DNA of 21,604 bases from NCBI GenBank assembly GCA_028565635.1, contig JAOXYB010098382.1:1-21604 (forward strand), written 5' to 3'. The DNA is from Phoronis ovalis. Its lineage: Eukaryota; Phoronida; Phoronidae. Position 1 is the first letter of the stretch. Each line of letters opens with the position of its first letter. The notes under the pieces were generated by a model, which was not told where the DNA came from, made no database searches, and saw only the letters and a program-made list of their open reading frames with translations. Shown here piece after piece: positions 21,399 through 21,604 of the stretch. Made by a program: the position numbers and the translations under genes.

Positions 21399-21604
21399 AC
21401 TAGAAGGGCCTTTTATCAAAGGCCAGGTTGCACACAAACACACACAAATGGTTGGCCCTTTGACCTTAGGAATGTCTTAAAACCTACCCCAATATCAATT
21501 TTTGCAGCAAATGTGAGTGTCAATTTGTGACTACTTTTTACCCTTGGGTCTCATGACCTCAAATTGACTCCATGACCTTAAAAACATCAATTTTAAAAGT
21601 TTCA
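21399..21604 (+). mobile_element. TGACC-rich dispersed element, third copy, cut by the window end
   Basis: The first 36 bases match the left end of the copy at 18611 (33 of 36) in the same orientation. GGCCTTT and AAAGGCC form a perfect 7-bp stem with a 4-base loop at 21408-21425. The sequence then shows a CA-rich insert (CACACAAACACACACAAA) and the typical interior, with TTTGACCTTAGG, CATGACCTCAAATTGACTCC and ATGACCTTAAAA. The right terminus lies beyond the window. Confidence 0.6.

Larger units (their letters stand above)
8110..21604 (+). other. Intron 3 of the ADAMTS-like gene, at least 13.5 kb, running off the right edge
   Basis: From the GTAAGT donor at 8110 to the window end I found no exon that enters in phase 1 and encodes the expected end of the prodomain, furin site or metalloprotease core. 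No HExxHxxGxxH motif was recognised by eye. The parts 8110-9996, 10763-11325, 11721-16370 and 19351-21398 are plain AT-rich sequence with short homopolymer runs. The remaining parts hold the repeats listed separately. One open segment with splice-like ends (18159-18293) is discussed as a finding. A small missed exon cannot be excluded by visual reading. Confidence 0.65.

Noticed and set aside
1-21604. tRNA, rRNA, CRISPR or bacterial operon features
   Set aside because: No T-loop GGTTCRANNCC with a matching acceptor stem was seen, no regularly spaced identical repeats with unique spacers exist, and the intron-exon structure is animal.

Overview
The window is animal nuclear DNA. Proteins are split into exons by GT-AG introns, most of the sequence is AT-rich and non-coding, and both recognisable genes are animal families. 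The N-terminal region of BRPF1 (peregrin) is clear but differs from the vertebrate version. That divergence and the TGACC-rich dispersed repeats suggest a non-vertebrate bilaterian, probably a marine invertebrate such as a mollusc. This placement is an inference, because no taxon-specific marker is visible.

Layout. Positions 1-1424 hold the 5' end of a minus-strand gene. It has one large coding exon (875 down to 234, 214 codons) of a BRPF1-type scaffold of the MOZ/MORF histone acetyltransferase complexes, plus a probable 5'UTR intron and a non-coding first exon. Positions 1425-2304 separate it from a plus-strand gene in head-to-head orientation. This spacer has ETS-, NRF1- and E2F-like motifs on the BRPF1 side and CRE and CCAAT motifs on the other side, so it looks like a divergent promoter. 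Three exons of the second gene (2305-2404, 2552-2904, 7965-8109) join in compatible phases. They encode a signal peptide and about 180 residues of an ADAMTS-type metalloprotease propeptide. The catalytic domain and everything after it lie beyond the right edge or in exons I could not recognise.

The rest of the window is intron: intron 2 is 5.06 kb and intron 3 is at least 13.5 kb. Intron 3 holds the repeat content. This comprises a degenerate element with inverted subterminal CRE octamers (about 9997-10762), three copies of a dispersed element with TGACC-rich interiors (about 11326-11720, 18611-19350, and 21399 to the window end), a 105-bp foldback (16371-16475), and a degenerate 30-35 bp minisatellite (17472-17935).

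The two genes share no obvious pathway. One product is a nuclear chromatin scaffold and the other a secreted protease, so the shared promoter region is the only link visible. I found no tRNA, rRNA, CRISPR array, autonomous transposase or reverse transcriptase gene. The most interesting material is the repeats that carry transcription-factor-like sites and the divergent promoter. I do not see a clearly new multi-gene system.
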